NCBI RefSeq assembly: GCF_024345475.1
Contig: NZ_JAGQBE010000007.1
Location: 1-63,270 of the forward strand
From: Cyanobium sp. T1B-Tous
GTDB taxonomy: Bacteria > Cyanobacteriota > Cyanobacteriia > PCC-6307 > Cyanobiaceae
Length of the DNA stretch: 63,270 bases
Direction: 5' to 3'
Shown here: positions 1-12,046 of the stretch, piece by piece
Layout of the letters: the number at the start of each line of letters is the position of its first letter
Position numbering within the stretch: the stretch's first letter is position 1
Program-made: the position numbers and the translations under genes
Notes under the pieces: model-generated
What the model saw: the letters and a program-made list of their open reading frames with translations, nothing else
Told to the model about the DNA's origin: nothing
Databases searched by the model: none

Positions 1-331
1 GACCACCGTTGTACAGCCACTCATCGAGGCTGGCGGCTTCCCAGATGGGGTAGAAGTGCAGGCCAATGGCGTTGCTGGAAGGCACAACAGCACCAGAGAT
101 GATGTTGTTGCCGTACATCAGGCTGCCGGCAACGGGCTCACGGATGCCGTCGATGTCGACGGGGGGAGCAGCGATGAAGGCAACGATGAAGCAGATGGTG
201 GCGGCCAGAAGGCAGGGGATCATCAGCACACCGAACCAGCCCACATACAGGCGGTTGTTGGTGGAGGTGACCCACTCGCAGAACTGGTTCCACGCAGAAG
301 CGCCTTGGCGCTGCTGGAGAGTGGTTGTCAT
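1..331 (-). CDS. psbA: Photosystem II reaction centre protein D1, N-terminal part (cut by window edge)
   Basis: D1 binds the primary donor, QB and the Mn4Ca cluster in the photosystem II core of the thylakoid membrane. Reading from the ATG at 331 gives 110 residues, beginning [20 protein letters not shown]. The first transmembrane helix (about 30-55) and the first lumenal loop with D59, D61 and E65 are visible. The gene runs off the left edge at codon 110, so residue 130, which separates D1 isoforms, cannot be read. It is divergent from the lipoprotein gene at 606. The family assignment is certain; which psbA copy this is cannot be told. Confidence 0.98.
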   Translation of the reverse strand, partial: MTTTLQQRQGASAWNQFCEWVTSTNNRLYVGWFGVLMIPCLLAATICFIVAFIAAPPVDIDGIREPVAGSLMYGNNIISGAVVPSSNAIGLHFYPIWEAASLDEWLYNGG

Positions 332-505
332 GAGAACGAGAGAAGAGTGTTCCAGAGGAACGGGTATGGAGGGCGGTAAACCGCCAGGGCGAAAACCGCC
401 GGACGGAATCCCGTCGCTCGTAACTGTAACGGAAGATTGCGGCATTGGTGAGAGGAGTCTGGCCTGGGTGGCCCAGGGCTGCTGATGACTCCGATCAGCT
501 CCGCT
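332..505 (-). promoter_or_regulatory. psbA upstream region with putative -10 and leader stem-loop
   Basis: On the minus strand a TACAGT hexamer (rc of 423-428) lies about 92 nt before the psbA ATG and could serve as a -10 element. No good -35 was recognised. The transcribed leader would contain an inverted repeat, GGCGGT/ACCGCC with a 2-nt loop, at 372-385. There is no clear Shine-Dalgarno sequence before the ATG. This is inference from motif position only. Confidence 0.3.
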
Positions 506-605
506 GATGGGTGCTCTGCGGGTCAAGAGGACAAAAGAGGCGGCAATCCGTAGCCAGGGGCTCCTGACGCTGCTAGGAGTTGCCCTGCACAGGCCTTCCT
601 CCGGC

Positions 606-956
606 ATGGCACCGCCTTCCCTGCTTCACGCCCTGCCCATCCGTGGCGCCCTGGCGGCCTTGGCCGGCACCGCCCTCCTGATCACCGGCTGCCAACGGCA
701 GCCCTCCGCGGAGGTCCAGCGCCTGCAACAACGCCAGGAACAGCTGGAGCTGAAGATCCAGCAGCTGGAGCAAAAGCTCAACGCGGCGACTCCGGGGAAT
801 GGGGCTGACCCCGCCGGCAAGCCTCCGGCCGGAGCGATCAAGTCGCTCACCTACCGCAGTGGCACCGAGGACGATCGGCTGCGCATCTACTGGGCGGACG
901 GCAGCAAAACGGATCTGCCCTGCACCAAAGAGCAGTCCACGCTGGTGTGTGGTTGA
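606..956 (+). CDS. Small predicted lipoprotein with coiled coil
   Basis: 116 residues from the ATG at 606. The N-terminus is a lipoprotein signal ending in the lipobox LITGC, so the mature protein is probably anchored at a membrane facing the periplasm or lumen. After the cysteine comes a Gln/Glu/Leu-rich heptad segment (about residues 30-60) typical of a short coiled coil, then a compact domain of about 40 residues with two cysteines near the C-terminus that could form a disulfide. An upstream in-frame start at 507 exists, but it would bury the signal peptide. I do not recognise the family. Confidence 0.75.
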   Translation: MAPPSLLHALPIRGALAALAGTALLITGCQRQPSAEVQRLQQRQEQLELKIQQLEQKLNAATPGNGADPAGKPPAGAIKSLTYRSGTEDDRLRIYWADGSKTDLPCTKEQSTLVCG

Positions 957-1017
957 GCCCCCTTGACAGGCCCATGGGCCAGGGTTGAGCTGGTTCAACT
1001 CTTTGCCCTAGCGACCC

Positions 1018-1422
1018 ATGCCCGCCCGTTTGGCTTCTGCAGCTGCAGCCGCCCTCTGCTCGGGACTGCTGGCCGGAGGGGCTGGCGGTGGCATCACCCT
1101 GATGGCCCCCCAGGCAGCCCTGGCCCAGGAGGCTCCGGTTCCCTTCAGCGCCGTTCGAGCCCTCAACCTGGCGCGCAACACCGCCATCCAAACCAACGGC
1201 GGCCTGGCGGTCTACCGCCCAGCTCAGTGCATGTACGAAACCGCCAACGCGGGGAACCAGTGCCTGATCAGTTCCACCAGCGAGGGCTACCTGTTCCGGT
1301 TCCTCGGTGGAGCCCCGGGTTGGCAGCAACTCAACTTGGCCGCCACGGTGGAAACCGAAATCCGCATTTCCAGCGATGGCCGCACCGTGCTGGGCATCGA
1401 CTACAACGGCGCACCCCGCTGA
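1018..1422 (+). CDS. Exported protein of unknown function
   Basis: 134 residues. An Ala/Gly-rich signal peptide ends near ALAQEA (about residue 37), predicting export. The mature part contains two cysteines about 10 residues apart (QCMYET...NQC) and ends in a beta-rich stretch. The last 22 bp overlap the 3' end of the convergent gene on the other strand. I do not recognise a named domain; it resembles the many small conserved exported proteins of picocyanobacteria. Confidence 0.7.
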   Translation: MPARLASAAAAALCSGLLAGGAGGGITLMAPQAALAQEAPVPFSAVRALNLARNTAIQTNGGLAVYRPAQCMYETANAGNQCLISSTSEGYLFRFLGGAPGWQQLNLAATVETEIRISSDGRTVLGIDYNGAPR

Positions 1423-2366
1423 GCGAGCTGGGAGGCCAGATCGGTCAGGGCCTGCTGCCACTCGGGTAACACCGGCCAGCTTTCCCGACGGGTGAGGCTG
1501 AGGGCAATGCCCTTCTCGCCGTAGGCGGCTTCATTGACAAACACGGGCCAGGCCGGCTGATCCTCCAGTCCCGGCGGCGGAACGAAGCCGATGGGTTCCC
1601 CCCCGGGACCGCTGAACACGGGGTCCCCCGGTTGGAGCGGCCACCAGTCGCGATGCTGCAGCGCCGGGTGCAGACAGGCCGCCGGGGATCCATCGGGGCG
1701 GCGGGGCAGGTCGAGGCTGCACAGATGGCGGTGCACCAGCAGCTGGGGGGGCAAGCGCAGGTCTCCGGTCTGGGCCGCGGCCAGCACCGCGAGCGCCGCC
1801 TCTACCGCCAGCTGGGTCTGGCGGCAGATCTGGGCCGTGATCACCCCCTGGGGCACGGGCCCCACCTCAATCACCAGTCCGCAGGGCCAGCGCTCCACCA
1901 GAAACCCGGTCTGGACGGTGTCGGCCTCGTGCAGATAGATCGGCAGGCCCAGCCGCGCCTGCAGGCCCGCCGCCAGGGCCAGATCGGTGGGCCGCCGGCC
2001 GTAGATCACCAGGGAATTGCCCATGGCGCTGGTGGTGCTGTGCAGGTCCAGCGCCACCAGGCACGGGACATCGGCCTCGGGGCCATGGCGGGCCACCAGC
2101 TCCCGGGCGCGCTGCAGATCCGGCCCGGCCAAAGCGGGGTCGGCCAGCAGGGCCGGGGCAAAACAGCGGTTGAGATCCCGCTCGAGGTAACGGCGGTTCT
2201 GGGCGTAAGCAGCGGGGTTGCCCACCACCAGCTCCAACTCCAAACCGCAGCTGGCCAGGGCGCCTGGCTGCTGGGACCAGTGGTCCAGCAGCCAGGGGGC
2301 ATTGCGCTCGTTGCCGTGGGTGCCAGCCACCACGAGCACCCTGGCTGGCACAGGAGTCGAACGCAT
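1401..2366 (-). CDS. Aspartoacylase / succinylglutamate desuccinylase-family deacylase
   Basis: 321 residues. Zinc-dependent deacylase of the AstE/AspA family (M14-like fold), which removes an acyl group from an N-acyl amino acid such as N-acetylaspartate. The metal-binding HxxE sits early (GTHGNERN, residues about 14-21), the third ligand His is in LDLHSTTS, and RDLNR is the substrate-binding arginine region. The ATG at 2366 is chosen because the conserved first strand ([13 protein letters not shown]) begins eight residues later; the open frame continues upstream without family features. The real substrate in cyanobacteria is unproven. It is divergent from the GST gene, with 78 nt between starts. 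Confidence 0.85.
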   Translation of the reverse strand: MRSTPVPARVLVVAGTHGNERNAPWLLDHWSQQPGALASCGLELELVVGNPAAYAQNRRYLERDLNRCFAPALLADPALAGPDLQRARELVARHGPEADVPCLVALDLHSTTSAMGNSLVIYGRRPTDLALAAGLQARLGLPIYLHEADTVQTGFLVERWPCGLVIEVGPVPQGVITAQICRQTQLAVEAALAVLAAAQTGDLRLPPQLLVHRHLCSLDLPRRPDGSPAACLHPALQHRDWWPLQPGDPVFSGPGGEPIGFVPPPGLEDQPAWPVFVNEAAYGEKGIALSLTRRESWPVLPEWQQALTDLASQLAQRGAPL

Positions 2367-2444
2367 CAGCGGGAGGGTCGCCGGCAGGCGCTGGATTTCA
2401 AGCCCAGCCTGACGCAGATTCAGAGCCTCGCCGCCTCCCCGTCC

Positions 2445-3449
2445 ATGGCCCCACCCGCTCCGCTGGTGCGCACCGCCCGCTCGCTCTGGCACTGGCAGTG
2501 GCAACAACTGATGGGTGGTCTGGGGCCGGCCGATGCGGAGGGCAATTACCGCCGCCCGGACGGGGCCTTCAGCGTGCTGCCCCCCCTGCCCGACGAGGCC
2601 GCCGCGGCCGATGGCCACGTGCTGATCGTGGGCCGCAGCTGCCCCTGGGCCCACCGAGCCTGGCTGGTGTGGAGCCTGCGGGGCCTCGGGGCCAGCATCA
2701 GCCTGGTGGTGGTGGACCCCGACCCGGCCGAGGGGCGCTGGCGCTTTGCGGAGGCCTTCGAGGGCTGCCACACCCTGATCGAGCTTTACCGGCGCTCGGG
2801 CGCCGATGCGGGGCAGCGGGCCACGGTGCCAGCCCTGTATTCCCGCCGCGAACGGCGCATCCTGGTGGGCGAGAGCGCCCGGCTGATCGAACTGCTCAAC
2901 CGCTGGCCCTCCCCCGACGCCCCCAACCTGGAACCAGCCCCCCAGCAGGAGGCCACCGACCAATGGCGGGACCGGCTACAGAGCAGCGTCAACGATGGGG
3001 TCTACCGCTGTGGCTTCGCCCGCACCCAGGCCGCCTACGACCGGGCCGAGGCCGCGCTGTTTGAGGCGCTGGGGGACGCCGACCGTGCCCTGGCGAGGGC
3101 GCCCTGGTTGAGCGGCCCCCAGCTGAGCCTGGCGGACGTGGTGCTGTTTCCCACCCTGATCCGGCTGGAGCTGGTGTACGCGCCGCTGTTCGGCTGCAGC
3201 CGCCTGCCCCTGTGGCAGCTGCCGGCCCTGTGGCGCTGGCGCCAGCGGTTCCACGCCCTGCCGGGTGTGGCGGCCACCTGTTGGCCGGAGGCCTGGCGCC
3301 GGGACTACTTCGGCGCCCTCTTCCCCCTCCATCCCTCGGGAATCGTTCCGGCGGGACCGCCCCTCGCCACACTGGTGGAAGGTCCACCCGCTCTGGGAGG
3401 GCCAGGGGAGACCCAACCGATGCCTGATCCGGGAAACAACGATGGCTGA
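2445..3449 (+). CDS. Glutathionyl-hydroquinone reductase-like glutathione S-transferase
   Basis: 334 residues. The motif SCPWAHRAW (Cys66) is the catalytic signature of the Xi-class / ECM4-YqjG family, which reduces glutathionyl-hydroquinones using glutathione in the cytoplasm. An N-terminal thioredoxin-like domain (about 55-150) is followed by an all-helical GST C-terminal domain (about 160-300). The start at ATG 2445 removes a long non-homologous upstream frame. The stop overlaps the start of the next gene by 8 nt, indicating translational coupling to the DUF2301 membrane protein. Confidence 0.85.
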   Translation: MAPPAPLVRTARSLWHWQWQQLMGGLGPADAEGNYRRPDGAFSVLPPLPDEAAAADGHVLIVGRSCPWAHRAWLVWSLRGLGASISLVVVDPDPAEGRWRFAEAFEGCHTLIELYRRSGADAGQRATVPALYSRRERRILVGESARLIELLNRWPSPDAPNLEPAPQQEATDQWRDRLQSSVNDGVYRCGFARTQAAYDRAEAALFEALGDADRALARAPWLSGPQLSLADVVLFPTLIRLELVYAPLFGCSRLPLWQLPALWRWRQRFHALPGVAATCWPEAWRRDYFGALFPLHPSGIVPAGPPLATLVEGPPALGGPGETQPMPDPGNNDG

Positions 3450-4079
3450 TCCCGTGTTTGAAGGGGTCTACGGGCCCTTCACGATTGATGCCACCGACCG
3501 GCGCGAGGTGCTCGGGTACCGCCTGGGCCTCACCGCCGTGGCCGTGGGACAAGCGGGCCTGCTGCTGCAATGGCGCCAGTTCGGCCCCGGCCAGCTCTGG
3601 CCCTGGATGGTGGTGATGGCGGTGGGTCTGGGCCTGGCCCTGCGCTGGATCCACATCTACCTGGTGCCCCTGCACCGGGCCCTGCAGCTCTTCTGGCTGC
3701 TGGGCTGCGGGGGCGCCTTCGTGCTGGCGGCCCGGAGCGGCCCGGACGCCATGGTGGCGGCCCTGACCAACCAGCCCCTCTGGATCCTGGCCATCGGCCC
3801 CTTCTTCGCCGCCCTGGCGGGGGTGGGCTTCAAGGAGTTCTTCTGCTTCCGCCGTCCCGAGGCCATCGGGGTGACCCTGCTGCTGCCGATCGCCCTGCTC
3901 GGTTACCTGGGCGGCCTGCTGGACGGCACGGCCACCACCACCTTGCTGGCCCTGGAGAGCGCCCTGCTGCTGGTGCTATGCCTGCGCAAGTTCCCCATGC
4001 CCGCCGCAGCCGATGTGGGGGACAAAAGCGTGTTCGCCTACCTCAAAGCCCAGGCTGCCAACACCGAGGGAGCCGCACC

Positions 4080-4083
<4 letters not shown>
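3442..4083 (+). CDS. DUF2301-type integral membrane protein
   Basis: 213 residues with about six hydrophobic segments. The opening VYGPFTIDATDRREVLGYR followed by the helices fits the cyanobacterial/plastid DUF2301 family as I recall it; the function is unknown. Conserved features visible are the charged N-terminal stretch and a GFKEFFCFRRPE loop in the middle. It starts inside the stop of the GST gene, and its own stop overlaps the TTG start of the ABC-F gene (TTGA), so the three genes form a coupled operon. Confidence 0.75.
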
Positions 4084-5978
<1,895 letters not shown>

Positions 5979-5990
<12 letters not shown>

Positions 5991-6479
5991 GGGTGTGGCC
6001 ATCCCTGCGGCCGAGCGCCGGCGGCGGTGGGGGTGGGCCATCTCCAGGGGGGCTCCGGCGGTCACGCTCTGCCGCGGCGGCAGCCCACACACCGGACCCG
6101 CCGGTTCTGGCAGCAACCAGGGCTGCTGCCGCACCCGTCCCCCTTGGTTCTCCGCCTCCTTCATCGCGGTGGGTTTGTAGTCGTCCGCCGCCCGATGGGC
6201 CGCCATCTGGTCGCCCATGCGGCGCAGGTAGAGGTCTTGGCACCAGGTGATCTGGCAATGCTCATAGGCCTCGCAAGCGGCCTGGAGGGACGGGAAGCGC
6301 TGGCTGACCAGGCCACTGGGCGCGCATTGTTTCCAATCCAACACATCATCGAAGCTCAGATCGCGGCGCCACTGGCGCTGCTCCGACAGATAGCAGTGCT
6401 CTTCCGGACCGTTGATCCAGAACAGGCGGCCGTTCTCGTCCATGAAGTGGCGACCGCGCCGGTGCTTGATGCGTGCCAT
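5979..6479 (-). CDS. Conserved hypothetical protein
   Basis: 166 residues from the ATG at 6479. It is soluble, Arg/His-rich at both ends, with many Trp and Cys residues in the middle (for example EHCQITWCQDLYLRRMGDQ). No domain was recognised. The N-terminal about 120 residues look folded, while the tail (Pro/Arg-rich) looks disordered. It overlaps the 3' end of uup by 12 nt convergently. It is divergent from cp12, with 141 nt between starts. Confidence 0.6.
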
Positions 6480-6620
6480 GGAGATGCCCCAGCAATGCGC
6501 TTTTCCTGCTGCTAGCCACGGCGCTGCCGATCGGCAGCAGGCAACAGAAAGGCGCAAGGTCGGCCGGCGCCCGTAAGGTGGGCCGCGGTGAGTTCCGGCC
6601 TTAGCCAGCCGGTATCCGAA

Positions 6621-6839
6621 ATGAAGAGCATCGACGAGCACATCCAGAAGGACCAGAGCGAGATCGAGGCCGCCCGCGCCGCCGGCGATCTGGGCAAGGT
6701 GCGACACCTGGAGGAAGAGCTGCAGGGGCTCCAGGAGTTCAAGGAACACCATCCCGAGGACAGCCACGACCCCACCCCCCTCGAAGTGTTCTGCGACCTG
6801 AACCCCTCGGCCCCCGAGTGCCGGGTCTACGACGACTGA
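6621..6839 (+). CDS. cp12: CP12, regulator of GAPDH and phosphoribulokinase (N-terminal cysteines absent)
   Basis: 72 residues. CP12 is an intrinsically disordered linker that ties glyceraldehyde-3-phosphate dehydrogenase and phosphoribulokinase into an inactive complex in the dark. The C-terminal GAPDH-binding loop is intact: FCDLNPSAPECRVYDD with Cys58 and Cys67. The N-terminal cysteine pair and the AWD-VEEL core motif of plant and beta-cyanobacterial CP12 are missing, as is known for marine picocyanobacterial forms. The ATG at 6621 fits the usual length; an upstream in-frame start at 6588 is less likely. It is convergent with obgE. Confidence 0.93.
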   Translation: MKSIDEHIQKDQSEIEAARAAGDLGKVRHLEEELQGLQEFKEHHPEDSHDPTPLEVFCDLNPSAPECRVYDD

Positions 6840-6877
6840 GGGTCTCTCCAGGCCCCGATCTCGAGGGACCTGAGCCT

Positions 6878-7882
6878 TTAGGCAATGCCGAGCTGCTGCC
6901 ACACCGCGGCCAGCAGCTCCGGCAGATTTTTTGAGGCAGCCGCGGAGATCGCCAGAACGGGCTGTTCCCCCTGGGACTTCACCTGTTGGCGCACGATGTC
7001 CAGCGCGCTCTCCAGGGCAGCGGAATCGAGCAGTTCGATCTTGTTGAGCACCACCAACCGCGGCCGCTGATCGAGGCCGTGACCGTAGGCAGTGAGCTCC
7101 TGCTGCACCACCTGAAGGTCGGCCAGCACGTCCTCGGCACTGGCATCGATCAGGTGGATCAACAGGCGGGTGCGCTCGATGTGGCGCAGGAAGTCGTGGC
7201 CGAGCCCAGCCCCCTGGGCCGCCCCGGCAATCAGGCCTGGGATGTCAGCAAACACGGTGCCATCGCCACTGGGCCGGCGCACCACGCCGAGGTTGGGCAC
7301 CAGGGTGGTGAAGGGGTAATCGGCGATCTTGGGCCGGGCGGCTGACAGCACCGAAATCAAGGTGCTCTTGCCGGCGTTGGGCAGACCGATGATCCCCACC
7401 TCTGCCAACAGCTTGAGCTCCAGCTGCAGCAGCCACTCCTCACCCTCCTTGCCCTCGGTGCACTTCTCCGGCGCCCGGTTGCGGTTGCTCAGGTAATGGG
7501 CGTTGCCGAGGCCACCGCGGCCACCGAGGGCCACCAGAAGCTCATCCCCCGGGGCCGTGAGGTCGCCCAGCAAGATCGTGGTGCGAGCATCCCGGACCTC
7601 CGTGCCGCAGGGCACCTTGATCACCCGGTGATCGCCGCTGGCGCCGGTGCAGCGGTTGGGACCGCCCCGCCGGCCCTCCACCGCCGCAAACAGGCGTTTG
7701 TATTTGAAATCCAGCAGGGTCTGGAGGTTGGCGTCAGCCACCAGCAGCACGTCGCCGCCGCGGCCGCCATCGCCGCCGGAAGGGCCCCCAGCCGGCACGT
7801 ATTTCTCGCGGCGGAAAGCCACGATCCCATCGCCGCCACGGCCGGCCTTGACGGCGATGCGGGCCTGATCAATGAATTGCAT
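6878..7882 (-). CDS. obgE: GTPase Obg
   Basis: 334 residues. An essential ribosome-associated GTPase acting in late 50S assembly and stress signalling. The Gly-rich OBG domain is at about 1-158 ([30 protein letters not shown]). The G domain follows, with P-loop GLPNAGKST, switch region DYPFTTL, DIPGLI, NKIE and SAA motifs. There is no long C-terminal extension, as usual for cyanobacteria. The ATG at 7882 gives the canonical MQFIDQA start. It is divergent from the ABC ATPase gene, only 38 nt apart. Confidence 0.97.
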   Translation of the reverse strand: MQFIDQARIAVKAGRGGDGIVAFRREKYVPAGGPSGGDGGRGGDVLLVADANLQTLLDFKYKRLFAAVEGRRGGPNRCTGASGDHRVIKVPCGTEVRDARTTILLGDLTAPGDELLVALGGRGGLGNAHYLSNRNRAPEKCTEGKEGEEWLLQLELKLLAEVGIIGLPNAGKSTLISVLSAARPKIADYPFTTLVPNLGVVRRPSGDGTVFADIPGLIAGAAQGAGLGHDFLRHIERTRLLIHLIDASAEDVLADLQVVQQELTAYGHGLDQRPRLVVLNKIELLDSAALESALDIVRQQVKSQGEQPVLAISAAASKNLPELLAAVWQQLGIA

Positions 7883-7920
7883 TGGGACAAACCTAGGATC
7901 GCGCCGTCTGAAGGCCCGTC

Positions 7921-9144
7921 TTGGCAGAGGTTCGCTTCCAGCAGGTCAGCAAGACCTACCCACCCCGCAGGGGCGGCGATCCTGTGGAGGTGCTGCAGCA
8001 GCTGGATCTGCAGATCCAGGACGGCGAATTCCTGGTGCTGGTGGGGCCCTCCGGCTGTGGCAAGAGCACCCTGCTGCGGCTGCTGGCGGGCCTGGAGCAG
8101 CCGAGCGGGGGGGAGATCTACGTCGGCAACCGGCCCGTGAGCCAGCTGCGGCCCGCCCAGCGGGACGTGGCCATGGTGTTCCAGAGCTACGCGCTCTACC
8201 CCCATCTCACCGTGGCCGGCAACATTGGCTTCGGCCTGCGCCGCAGCCGCAACCGCTCGGCCCTGCAGCAGCTCCAGGACAGCCTCCACCTGGCCAGCCG
8301 GCGGCTGCCCAGGCCCCTGCAGGTGCGCTCGCCGCGGGAGGAGCGCATCGCCGCACGCATCGCCGAGGTGGCCGAAACCCTCGAGCTCGATCACCTGCTG
8401 GACCGGCTGCCCAAGGAACTCTCCGGCGGCCAGAAGCAGCGGGTGGCCCTGGGCCGGGCCATCGCCCGGGCGCCGGCGGTGTTCCTGATGGATGAACCCC
8501 TCAGCAACCTCGACGCCAAGTTGCGCACCGGCACCCGCACCCAGATCGTCGAGCTGCAGCGGCGGTTGGGCACCACCACCCTCTACGTCACCCACGACCA
8601 AGTGGAAGCGATGACGATGGGGCACCGGATCGCCGTGCTCAACGCCGGCCGGTTGCAGCAGCTGGGCACGCCGATGGAGCTCTACCAGTGGCCCGCCAAC
8701 CTCTTCGTGGCCCAATTCATCGGCAGCCCGCCCATGAACCTGCTGCCGGTGCAGGCCCTGGGAGCCGGCCAGCTGCAGCTGGGCAGCCGCCGGCTCACGG
8801 TGGAGGGTGTGCTGGCCGAGGGGCTGGCCGCGCGCACGGGGCAGAGCCTCACCGGAGGCCTGCGGCCCGAGCACTTCCGCCTGGCCCCAGCCACCAACCG
8901 CAATCTGAAAGCCGAGGTGAGCCACAGCGAGGCCCTGGGCAACGAACAGCTGCTCACCTGCCGGTTGGCGGAGGGCGATCACCTGGTGCAGGTGCGGGTC
9001 GGCCCCGAAGAGATCCTGCCGCCCGGATCCACGGTGCACCTGGATATCGATCCCCGCGGCTGGCGACTGTTTGATGGGGCCGGCGAGGCCCTGCCCCTGC
9101 CGCCCCCGGCCGCTGGCCAGGAACCCCTGCTCCCTCGGCTCTGA
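7921..9144 (+). CDS. Sugar-type ABC transporter ATP-binding protein (MalK/UgpC/GgtA-like)
   Basis: 407 residues from a TTG at 7921. Walker [11 protein letters not shown] (41-50), Q-loop [12 protein letters not shown], signature LSGGQKQRV (168-176), Walker [16 protein letters not shown] and H-loop [13 protein letters not shown] are all present. The C-terminal TOBE/MOP-like regulatory domain (about 245-395, including GLRPEHF) places it among carbohydrate importers of the CUT1 type. Between the Q-loop and signature there is an extra Arg/Ser-rich stretch of about 30 residues (108-140), which I associate with the glucosylglycerol/osmolyte transporter ATPase GgtA. No permease or binding protein gene lies nearby, so partners must be encoded elsewhere. 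Confidence 0.85.
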   Translation: MAEVRFQQVSKTYPPRRGGDPVEVLQQLDLQIQDGEFLVLVGPSGCGKSTLLRLLAGLEQPSGGEIYVGNRPVSQLRPAQRDVAMVFQSYALYPHLTVAGNIGFGLRRSRNRSALQQLQDSLHLASRRLPRPLQVRSPREERIAARIAEVAETLELDHLLDRLPKELSGGQKQRVALGRAIARAPAVFLMDEPLSNLDAKLRTGTRTQIVELQRRLGTTTLYVTHDQVEAMTMGHRIAVLNAGRLQQLGTPMELYQWPANLFVAQFIGSPPMNLLPVQALGAGQLQLGSRRLTVEGVLAEGLAARTGQSLTGGLRPEHFRLAPATNRNLKAEVSHSEALGNEQLLTCRLAEGDHLVQVRVGPEEILPPGSTVHLDIDPRGWRLFDGAGEALPLPPPAAGQEPLLPRL

Positions 9145-9174
9145 TGGCGAGGGCATGACGTGGGCTCGACTGGC

Positions 9175-11649
9175 CTACTTCAGGTAGATCACGCTGCAGC
9201 CAGCACCGCCGTCGCCCTGCTCGGCGTCGCGTACCCGCTCCACGTAGGGAACGGTGGTGAGCCACTGGCGCAGGCCCCGCTTGAGCTTGCCGGTGCCGAT
9301 GCCGTGGATCACCCAGACGGGGCCATTGGCGGCGCGCAGCCGCTCCTCCACCGCCGCCTCGGCCTCATGCACCCGCAGGCCCCGCACATCCACCGTGTTG
9401 CGCTCGGTGCGCACGTCGGGACCGCGGCCCCCCAGGCCCCGCTGGCCCTTCACCTTCACCTGCACCTCCGGCGGCGTCGGCTTCTCCCCATGCAGCCCCT
9501 CGATGCCGGCCAGCTCCAGGGTGAGCCGCAGGACACCACAGCGGACGGTGAGTTCGCGGCCGTCGTCGGCCAGGGCCAGCACCTCCCCGGCCTTGCCCAG
9601 GGACAGCACCCGCACCCGATCGCCCACGGCGGGCATCCAACCGCGGTGCTCGCGCCGCTCCGGGGTGGGGCGGTGCTGCTGCTCGAGGCTCTTGAGGCGC
9701 TGGCCGGCCTGGCGGGCGGTTTCACCCAGCGCGGAGCTGCTGGCAAGGCCCCCATCCTGGCCCTGGCGCAACCGGCGGATGATCCGCTTGACCTCGTTCT
9801 GGCCCTGGCGGATCGAGCGCTCCAGCTGCTGGCGCCGCTGCTCCTGCAGCTCGGCGCTCTGCTGGGTCTGCTGCTGCCAGCGCAGCAGCAACTCCTCATG
9901 CAGCAGCTCGGTGCGGGCCAGCAAGGCGGCGGCCTCCTCAGCGGCCTCCTGCTGGCGCTGGCGCTGGTCTTCCAGGCCGGCGATCACCTGGTTCACCTCC
10001 CCTTCGCCCAGGGGCTCCAACTGGGAGGCCGCGAGCTCCAGCACCGGCTCCCCCAACCCCAAACGGCGGGCAATGGCGAGGGCATTGCTGCGGCCGGGGA
10101 TGCCCCACTGCAGGCGATAGGTGGGGGAGAGGGTGTCCACATCGAAGGCCACCGAGGCGTTCTCAAAGCGGGGATCGCTGTATTTGAGGGCCTTGAGCTC
10201 GCCGAAGTGGGTGGTGGCGATGGTGAGGCGGGCCCGATCGGCCAGATGCTTGAGCAGCGCCGTGGCCAGGGCTGAACCCTCCAGGGGATCGGTGCCGGCA
10301 CCCACCTCATCGAGCAACACCAGCGCAGCGCCAGGCCCTGGGCCCCCATCGGACGCCGGGTCCCCGTGATCCGGCAGGGCTTCGAGGATGCGGGCGATGC
10401 GGCGGATGTGGCCGCTGAAGGTGGAGAGGTTCTGCTGCAGGGATTGCTCATCGCCAATGTCGGCGAGCACCTGGGCGCACCAGGGCAGCCGTGGCGTGCC
10501 ACTGCAGGGCAGGAACAGCCCGGCCCGGGCCATCAGGGCCGCCAGGCCGACACTCTTGAGGGTGACGGTCTTGCCGCCGGTGTTGGGGCCCGTGATGGCC
10601 ACCACGCGCAGGTCGGGCCCCACCTGCAGGCTCACAGGCACCACCGCATGGCCGGCCTCACGCTTGTGCTGCCAGACCAGCAGCGGATGGCGCAGGTCGC
10701 GCAGCTCGAAGGGAGCCTCGGGCCCAGCCACCAGCTCGGGCCGCACCGCCCCCAGCCAGGCGCCGTAGCGGGCCCGGGCCAGGCCGGCATCGAGACGCCG
10801 CAACACCTGTTGGAGGCCCTCGAGGGCTTCCGCCTCCTCCCCCACCTGACCACTCAGGGCCGTCAGCACCTCCAGCTCCAGGTCCCGCTCCCGCCCCTCC
10901 AGCTCGCGGATGCGGTTGCCCAGGGCAATCACCGCCTGGGGTTCGATGAACACCGTTTGCCCGGATGCCGAACTGTCATGCACCAGCCCGGGCAGCTGGG
11001 CGGCGGCACCGGCCTTCACCGCCAGCACGGGCCGGCCATTGCGCTCGGAAATCACCGTGTCCTGCAGCATCGCCCCACAGCGACGCAGCAGCTCCTGCAG
11101 CCGCTCGCGACGATCGGCGCGCACGCCGAGCAACTGGCGCCTCAGCCCCTCCAGGGGCGGGCTGGCCCGATCGGCCACCCGGCCACCCTCCTCGAGGCAG
11201 AAGTGCAGGCGCTGCTCCAGCTCCGGCAGGGTGCGCAGGTCGGCCACCAGGGCCGAGCACACCGGCCGCAGCTCGGCATCATCGATCTGGCGCCGCAGCC
11301 GGCGGGCCGCTGCCAGGGTGCCGGCCAGGGCCAGCAGGTCTTCGCCGGCGGCGGTGCCGCCCTTGGCGCAGTGGGCCACCAACGCGGCGATATCAGCCAC
11401 CCCCTGAAAACTCAGCCCCCCCTCCAGCAGCCCATCGAGGCCCAGCAGCTCGGTGGTTTCAGCCAACAGGGCCTGGCTGGCCGCCAGGGAGTCGGGCAGC
11501 GGCAGGGCCTGGCAGGCGCGACGGCCCGGCGCGGTGCTGGCAAAGCTGGCCAGCTGCTCAGCCAGCCGGGGCCACTCCAGCAGCTCCAGCGCTTCCTGTT
11601 GAATCGGCGCCACTTGGAGGAGCGCTGCAGGGGTGGAGGGTGTGCTCAC
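9175..11649 (-). CDS. mutS2: MutS2 family ATPase / Smr endonuclease
   Basis: 824 residues. MutS2 lacks the mismatch-recognition domain of MutS; family members suppress recombination or act on collided ribosomes. Visible: core and clamp regions (1-310), ATPase with Walker A GPNTGGKT, LLDEVGAGTDP and the STFSGH helix, a long Gln/Glu/Arg coiled coil (about 510-620), a KOW-like VGDRVRVLSLGKAGEV segment, and a C-terminal Smr domain with HGIGTGKL. The usual LDLHG of Smr is VDVRG here. GTG at 11649 overlaps the stop of the VOC gene by 4 nt (GTGA). Confidence 0.95.
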   Translation of the reverse strand: MSTPSTPAALLQVAPIQQEALELLEWPRLAEQLASFASTAPGRRACQALPLPDSLAASQALLAETTELLGLDGLLEGGLSFQGVADIAALVAHCAKGGTAAGEDLLALAGTLAAARRLRRQIDDAELRPVCSALVADLRTLPELEQRLHFCLEEGGRVADRASPPLEGLRRQLLGVRADRRERLQELLRRCGAMLQDTVISERNGRPVLAVKAGAAAQLPGLVHDSSASGQTVFIEPQAVIALGNRIRELEGRERDLELEVLTALSGQVGEEAEALEGLQQVLRRLDAGLARARYGAWLGAVRPELVAGPEAPFELRDLRHPLLVWQHKREAGHAVVPVSLQVGPDLRVVAITGPNTGGKTVTLKSVGLAALMARAGLFLPCSGTPRLPWCAQVLADIGDEQSLQQNLSTFSGHIRRIARILEALPDHGDPASDGGPGPGAALVLLDEVGAGTDPLEGSALATALLKHLADRARLTIATTHFGELKALKYSDPRFENASVAFDVDTLSPTYRLQWGIPGRSNALAIARRLGLGEPVLELAASQLEPLGEGEVNQVIAGLEDQRQRQQEAAEEAAALLARTELLHEELLLRWQQQTQQSAELQEQRRQQLERSIRQGQNEVKRIIRRLRQGQDGGLASSSALGETARQAGQRLKSLEQQHRPTPERREHRGWMPAVGDRVRVLSLGKAGEVLALADDGRELTVRCGVLRLTLELAGIEGLHGEKPTPPEVQVKVKGQRGLGGRGPDVRTERNTVDVRGLRVHEAEAAVEERLRAANGPVWVIHGIGTGKLKRGLRQWLTTVPYVERVRDAEQGDGGAGCSVIYLK

Positions 11650-12035
11650 CCGGCCAGGTTGGAGGGGATACCGCCGGGGGGCTCATAGAGCATCTCCAGC
11701 CAGTTGCCTTCCGGATCCTGCAAATAAAAGCTGGCCGTGCCGTCGCGGTGATCGTGCACCGGGCCGCAGCTGCGACCGGCCGCCACCAGCTCGGCGTGGA
11801 CCGCATCCACCTCGGCCCGGTCGCGAAAATGGAAGGCAAAGTGGGGGCCGGCGGCCTTGTAAGCAGGACTGAGCAGGGCGATGCCGGTGCCGCCGCCGGG
11901 CCACTCGAGATAGGCCCAATCGGGGGCGTCCCAGGTCAGGGTCAGCCCCAGGCCCCGATAAAACGCCTTAGCGCGTTCCATATCCTGCACCCTCAGAGCC
12001 ACATGGCCGAGGCGATGGACGGGCGCTGCATCCAT
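11646..12035 (-). CDS. VOC (glyoxalase/bleomycin-resistance) superfamily protein
   Basis: 129 residues. Single VOC module pair: RLGHVALRVQDMERAKAFY opens the first beta-alpha-beta-beta-beta unit, and ASFYLQDPEGNWLEM closes the second; the metal-ligand type His and Glu positions are present. The exact reaction cannot be assigned. The ATG at 12035 leaves an 11-nt gap after the upstream gene. An alternative ATG at 12059 would add eight residues and overlap that gene. Its stop is coupled to mutS2. Confidence 0.8.
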   Translation of the reverse strand: MDAAPVHRLGHVALRVQDMERAKAFYRGLGLTLTWDAPDWAYLEWPGGGTGIALLSPAYKAAGPHFAFHFRDRAEVDAVHAELVAAGRSCGPVHDHRDGTASFYLQDPEGNWLEMLYEPPGGIPSNLAG

Positions 12036-12046
12036 ACCGGAACCAT

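Noticed and set aside
1401-2963. Upstream extension (residues before 2366) of the aspartoacylase frame
   Set aside because: The added 199 residues are Gly/His/Gln-rich and overlie the divergent GST gene; the family core starts at ATG 2366.
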